This document shows, one piece after another, positions 59,351 to 64,000 of a stretch of DNA of 64,000 nt. The notes beneath the pieces are model-generated. The model saw only the letters and a program-made list of their open reading frames with translations. It searched no databases and had not been told where the DNA came from. Location of the stretch: NCBI GenBank assembly GCA_012295275.1, contig CM022679.1, positions 19,718,342 to 19,782,341 of the forward strand, read 5' to 3'. Numbering within the stretch: position 1 is the first letter of the stretch; every line of letters starts with the position of its first letter. This stretch comes from Chrysomallon squamiferum. Taxonomy: Eukaryota > Mollusca > Gastropoda > Neomphalida > Peltospiridae. Made by a program: the position numbers and the translations under genes.

Positions 59351-62300
59351 GATCAACCATCATCATAGATGTATAGAGAGAAAGAGAGAGTCAGGTAATT
59401 TGTTGGACAAGCACTTTTCTGTCAGAAAAATCAATTGTGGTTGCACTGCAGAACGCCATTAATATGTTTGGCCTGCATGTTTTATCGTGTTCTTTATTAC
59501 AATAACAATAATCATACACAGCGAGGGAAAGAGCCTGCAGACATATTTATTATAAAGTGTTGTCGTATCGCCTCTTGTAACTAACGTCAGTGCATCAGAA
59601 ACATGTTGAAAACGGTATTGAAATTATATTGGTAAAAGTAAAGTAAATGTTTTTATCATTTTATAAATTGTTGGTAATAATTGTGTTGAGGATACAGGTT
59701 ACATATAAATAAAATAATGAAATAGGCGTAAATACAAAAATAATTTAATCAAAAAAAAAAAAATAATAAAAAATAATAAAATGCAAAATAAAATTTAAAA
59801 ACAACAACAACAACAACAACAATAATAATAATAATAATAATAATAATACATGAATGAATGAAGGAAGGAATGAAGGAATGAATAAACAAATAAATAAATA
59901 AAATAAACAGAAAATATATAACTGGAAAAGAAATATAATTTTTGTGTGATGTTTTTGCTGCAATAGAAATATTTACCACAGTATTCATCTGTCTGTGTGT
60001 ATTTAATTAAACAGTACAACTTCACTATAATCGCGTTGCACATTTTTATTTATAGTCTTATTTATTTTTATTAATATCCCGCGAGCAATGTTTATATAGG
60101 GTTTTCTATCAGTAGTATTCATCTGCTGGGTGTATACATATACTGTTTTGATTCGAATAAAAAAAATCAGGAAAAGAACAGACATTTTTTTGTATGTTGT
60201 GTTATTGTTTAATTAATAATTCCTATTATTTATTTATTTATTTTCTAATTAAAAAAAAAAAATCGTTTATATATTATATTTTTAAAATTCTTGTTATTAT
60301 ATAATAATTATAGATGTTTATTTGTTATATCATTTTATTTTATTTTAAGAAATGTATTATTAAATTCTAAAATTATTTATTTATTTATTTATTTATTATT
60401 TCACAATATATTTTTTTTAATTTTTTAATTATTGTAATTTTTATTTACTTATTTATTTATTTTAATAAAAACGACCTTTAATTTACTTTTTTCTTAATTA
60501 ATAATGCATTTTGTTTGTATTTATCAAAATAACATGAAATTAATGAAATTAATGTTATATTTCTTATGCTTTAAAAAGATTAAAAATAATAATGAATAAA
60601 TAATTGTGTGTGTGTGTGTCGGCAAAGGTTTTTACCATTTACATATCCAATTTTAAGGAGCCACTCTGGGAATCATTCTGGGATGTACAGCAGCTGTACT
60701 CTTGGTCGTCATTGTTATCATTGTAATCTGCAAGTTGAGACAAAGACACAAGAAATACAACCCATCGTTTGACGAAGCCAGTGATGAAAGCTTTACCAAG
60801 TCTGCTCCTAACTCTAGGTAAAGTAGTGGACAGAAGAGAGTCTGAATGGGTATATATGTTGTGATGGGGGTGTGGATAATGCGATGGGTGTATGGATATT
60901 GTGATGGATGTATGGATGATATGAGGAGTGTATGGATGATGGGATAGGTGTATGCATGAAGTGATGGGTGTATGGATGATATGATGGATGTCTGGATGAT
61001 ATGATGGGTGTATGGATGATGTGATGGGTGTATGGATAATATGGTGTAAAGATGATATGATGGATGTATGAATGATATTATGGTTGTATGGATGATGTGA
61101 TGGTTGTATGGATGATGTGATGGGTGTATGGATGATACGATGGGTGTATGGATGATACGATGGGTGTATATATGATATGATGGATGTATGGATGATATGA
61201 TGGTGTAAAGATGATATGATGCATGTATGGATGATATTATGGTTGTATGGATGATGCGATGGAAGTATGGATGATATGCTGAGTGTATGGATGATGGGAT
61301 AGGTGTATGCATGATGTGATGGGCGTATGGATGTTGTGCTGAATATATAGATGATATAATGGATGTATGGATGATATGATGGATGTATGGATGATATGAT
61401 GGATGTATGGATGATGTGATGGGTGTATGGATGATATGATGGGTGTATGGATGATGTGATAAGTGTATGGATGTTTTGATGGGTGTATGGATGTTATGAT
61501 GGTGTATAGATGATGTGATGAGTGTATGGATGATTAGATTGGTGTATGGTTGAGGTGATGGCTGTATGGATCATGTGATGGGTGTATTGATGACGTGATA
61601 AGTGTATGCATGACGTGATGGGTATATGGATGATATGATGGATGTATGGATGATATGATGGGTGTATGGATGATGTAATGGGTGTATGGATGATGTGATA
61701 AATGTATGGATGATGTGATAAGTGTTTGGATGATGTGATGATGTATGGATGATGTGATGGATGTATGGATGATGAGATGGATGTTTGGATGATGTGATGG
61801 GTGTATGGATGTTATGATGGGTGTATGGATGATGAGATTGGTGTATGGATGATATGATGGGTGTATGGATGATATGATGGGTGTATGGATGATGTGATAA
61901 GTGTATGGATGATGTGATGGGTGTATGAATGATGTGATGGGTGTATGGATGATGAGATTGGTGTATGGATGATGGATGTATGGATGATATGATGGGTGTA
62001 TGGATGATGAGATTGGTGTATGGATGATATGATGGGTGTGGGTGAGGTGATGGCTGTATGGATGATGTGATAGGTGTATGGATGATGTGATAAGTGTATG
62101 GATGATGTGATGGGTGTATGGATGATATGATGGGTGTATGGATGATGTGGTGGGTGTATGGATGATATGATATGTTTATGGATGTTGTGATGGGTGTATG
62201 GATGTTATGATGGGTGTATGGATGAAAACATGGATGTATGGATGATGAGATGGGTGTATGGATGATATGATGGGTGTATGGATGATGTAATGGCTGTATG

Positions 62301-62370
62301 GATCATGTGATGGGTGTATGGATGATATAATTATTATTTATTTATTTATTTACTCTTTTTATTTATTTTT

Positions 62371-62417
<47 letters not shown>

Positions 62418-63779
62418 ATTAATTTTTTTTTTGTACAGGAGCTGTTCACCTCACTTTTTCAAAAGACGATCATGTCCAGAAGTCTTTGCTGCCAGCAAGC
62501 ACAGTGATTCCATGGTGCGTTCTATGACTATGGAGGGAATACCCATTTTCACTCTCCCACCTGAGCGAATCCAGCCCACTGAAAGACAGCATGGTACAAA
62601 TCTGACAGCACAGTACCAGCAGAGTCTGCTAGGTTCAGTGCAACCAGATCTCTACAGGTAACAGCTGTTTGATTTTGTATGATTACCATCTCCAACATTT
62701 TACTCTCTTTGAAATTACCATTTATTAGTTCTATTGTTACCATATCATTACCATCATCACAATCAGCATTATAATAACCTTACTAAAACATGATTAAAAT
62801 GTTATTATTGTTGTTGCTTTTATTGTTAATAATTTTGTTGTTGTTACTACTGTTATTGTTGTTGCTGTTGTAATTATTGTTACTATTTTTGTTGTTGCTG
62901 TTGTTGTTGTTTATTGTTGTTATTATTGTTGTTGTTGTAATTGTTATTGTTGCTACTGTTATTGTTGATGCTATTGTAATTATTGTTATTGTTATTAGTA
63001 TTACTGTTACTGCTGTTGTTGTTTGTTGTCACTGTTGTTGTTATTCATATTGTTATTATTATTATTATTATTATTATTGTTATTATCCCTTGATGGACAA
63101 AAAAATCAAAGAAATAAAATAATAAAATAAGCTTTATTATTTTTGTGTGGTTTAGACATCACAGCTGTTCAGAAGATGAGGAGTGCAGTCTGCCTCCTAC
63201 GACTCACGGACGTCTGTGGTACTCGCTGCTGTACGATGCTGCTGTAGAAGAGCTCAGTGTCACTCTGATCAAAGTCAAAGATTTGCCAGGTAATGTAGCT
63301 CACCTGTCCAGGTAATGCAGCTCACCTGTCCAGGTAATGTAGCTCACCTATCCACACTCTGCATAATCAGTATTTGGTCACAGTTCTGCAGAACGAGCAA
63401 ACAGTTTCTCATAGAATGTTGTGGCATGTTATTACATGTATATAGTAACAAATACATGAAAGTTCCATCTCTGTATGACAGCATATTTCAGTGTGACAGC
63501 ACATACAATAAATATTTAAATTTTTTAATTTACAACATACAAAAATTATTAGTATGCATTCATTTTCAGTTAACTGGAATTTTAAAGCAGTACATGTTTC
63601 TTCTTACCATCTGCATGAATAATTGTGTTATGTAATATTTTCTAGGGAGAGGAAAGATGAAACTAGCACGTGATCCTTTTGTCAAAGTTTTTTTACTTCC
63701 TGATGAAAAGATGTGTCGTATCTCCAAAGTGAGGAAGAAAACACTGTCCCCAATATTCAATGAAACTTTTGTGTTTCAG
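54959..63779 (+). CDS. SYT15: Synaptotagmin-15-like protein, 5' part (gene continues past right edge)
   Basis: Membrane-anchored double-C2 protein of the synaptotagmin family, acting in vesicle trafficking. Exons seen: 54959-55079, 60658-60817, 62439-62657, 63156-63289, 63646-63779 (768 nt, 256 codons, phases consistent). A short polar N-terminus starts [14 protein letters not shown]. The membrane helix is at about residues 42-64 ([20 protein letters not shown]), followed by basic KLRQRHKK. A linker ends GSVQPDLYR, like the GxxxPxLY element of SYT15. Then the C2A domain begins: [53 protein letters not shown]. The first loop-1 aspartate of Ca-binding synaptotagmins is replaced (LPGRGKM), while the DPFVK aspartate is present, so Ca binding is probably weak or absent, as known for SYT15. 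A 5' non-coding exon may begin after the CAG at 54819-54821. Exon 60658 uses an AAG acceptor. Subfamily assignment is inferred; synaptotagmin identity is firm. Confidence 0.85.
58785..59265. repeat. Copy 1 of a ~0.4-kb repeated module
   Basis: Shares with 59890-60300 an ordered series of blocks in direct orientation: ACAGAAAATATATAACTGGAA, TTTTTGTGTGATGTTTTTG, TTCATCTNTCTGTGTGTATT, ACAGTACAACTTCACTATAA and TCGTNTATAT. The intervening sequence carries (GAA)n here instead of other simple repeats. It could be a duplicated intron segment or two copies of one dispersed element. Confidence 0.75.
59267..59350. repeat. (AAT)n/(ATT)n palindromic microsatellite
   Basis: A run of AAT repeats switches directly to ATT repeats, so the two halves are complementary and could form a long hairpin. 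Confidence 0.9.
59890..60300. repeat. Copy 2 of the ~0.4-kb repeated module
   Basis: Direct-orientation partner of 58785-59265, about 1.1 kb downstream, with the same block order and moderate divergence. Preceded by (AAC)n(AAT)n and GAATG-rich simple sequence. Confidence 0.75.
60845..62330. repeat. 20-bp minisatellite in synaptotagmin intron 2
   Basis: About 74 copies of a 20-bp unit, consensus GTGTATGGATGATGTGATGG with variants GATATGATGG, GATAAG and occasional 17-19-bp units. It begins about 28 bp after the donor of exon 60658-60817. The 219-codon minus-strand frame at 60653-61312 is a product of the repeat (60 bp = 20 codons) and is not a gene. Confidence 0.95.
62376..62414. repeat. (TA)n microsatellite before exon 3 acceptor
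   Basis: Alternating AT run directly upstream of the T-rich tract of the acceptor for exon 62439-62657. Confidence 0.9.
62812..63092. repeat. GTT/ATT-rich simple sequence in synaptotagmin intron 3
   Basis: Degenerate triplet repeat of GTT, ATT, ACT and GCT units; plus-strand open frames here are poly-Val/Leu/Ile artefacts. Confidence 0.85.
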
Positions 63780-63958
63780 GTCAGTTGTAATTTAAATATA
63801 TTAATATGTTGTTATTGACATATTTTATTTATGACTGAATTAAATAAAAGATTACCTAAATTTCATTTCTAAAGAAAATGAAATTATATATGATGGGCAA
63901 ACAAGTAACATAAATAATTCTAATGCAAATTATTTCTGTTTGACTCTTTAAATTGCAG

Positions 63959-64000
63959 GTCACCAGCCTTTGCTAATAATGAAGTAAAGCAAACCCATGG
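63959..64000 (+). pseudogene. Next synaptotagmin exon, apparently frameshifted, cut by window edge
   Basis: After acceptor CAG at 63956-63958 the expected phase gives V-T-S-L-C then TAA at 63974-63976. Dropping one T from the TTT at 63969-63971 would give VTSLANNEVKQTH, which is what the next part of C2A should resemble. Either a one-base sequence error, a real frameshift, or this is not the true exon. Confidence 0.4.

Larger units (their letters stand above)
55080..60657 (+). other. Synaptotagmin intron 1, rich in simple repeats
   Basis: A 5.6-kb intron with no other gene seen. Contains poly-T (43 T, 56038-56080), a (GT)n at 58272-58315, (GAA)n at 58781-58812, AAT/ATT at 59267-59350, and a ~0.4-kb duplicated module. 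The patch at 56300-56900 has mixed composition and short minus-strand peptide pieces ([14 protein letters not shown]) with stops; it may be an old insertion. Confidence 0.6.

Noticed and set aside
60653-61312. 219-codon minus-strand His/Ile/Pro-rich frame
   Set aside because: Translation of the 20-bp minisatellite, antisense to synaptotagmin exon 2.

Overview
The window looks like animal nuclear DNA, probably from a protostome and plausibly a lophotrochozoan such as a mollusc. It is AT-rich, with short phase-conserved introns (GT-AG, plus one GC-AG), TATA/AAT/AAAT microsatellites, and single-copy metazoan genes whose exons carry clearly recognisable proteins. No prokaryotic or organellar feature was seen. 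The taxonomic placement is inference only.

Five protein-coding genes alternate in strand. (1) Positions 1-14355, plus strand: the 3' part of a large cadherin of PCDH15/Cad99C/CDH23 type, with cadherin repeats, a membrane-proximal domain, one membrane helix, a cytoplasmic tail and a C-terminal STVL PDZ ligand. It is embedded in two large minisatellites: an 18-bp array (1-4290) and a 27-bp array (7495-8605). (2) 28988-15116, minus strand: complete eIF3B (translation initiation factor 3 subunit b), 18 coding exons, 699 aa by my splice model. (3) 31666-38637, plus strand: complete SUZ12 (PRC2 subunit), 15 coding exons, 623 aa. (4) 50310-39984, minus strand: complete ERCC6/CSB (SNF2-family transcription-coupled repair ATPase), 21 coding exons, 1347 aa. 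(5) 54959 to beyond the right edge, plus strand: the 5' part of a synaptotagmin, most like SYT15, with its first intron full of simple repeats and its second intron holding a 20-bp minisatellite. In every complete model the summed exon lengths are divisible by three and all junction phases agree, which supports the exon boundaries. The genes have unrelated jobs (adhesion, translation, chromatin, repair, membrane trafficking); neighbouring genes are convergent or divergent and there is no operon logic.

The most interesting hidden structure is in one 3.7-kb eIF3B intron. Five diverged copies of an ~83-nt element lie on the host-gene strand. Each has a C box, a D box, a terminal stem and a conserved guide complementary to the universally conserved AAAAAATTAGAGTG stretch of 18S rRNA, so I read it as a locally amplified family of intronic box C/D snoRNAs. 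The same intron carries a ~1.05-kb element with long terminal inverted repeats.

The second notable structure is the 27-bp array in the cadherin gene. It is built from reiterated copies of an exon/intron junction, so the 5' splice site is repeated dozens of times, and the first 16 units stay open in frame with the cadherin exon and encode a 9-residue repeat carrying N-x-T sequons. Other points include alternative first exons for eIF3B, a TTAA-flanked MITE in SUZ12, a decayed partial exon duplication and a GC-AG intron in ERCC6, and an apparent one-base frameshift at the extreme right edge in the synaptotagmin.
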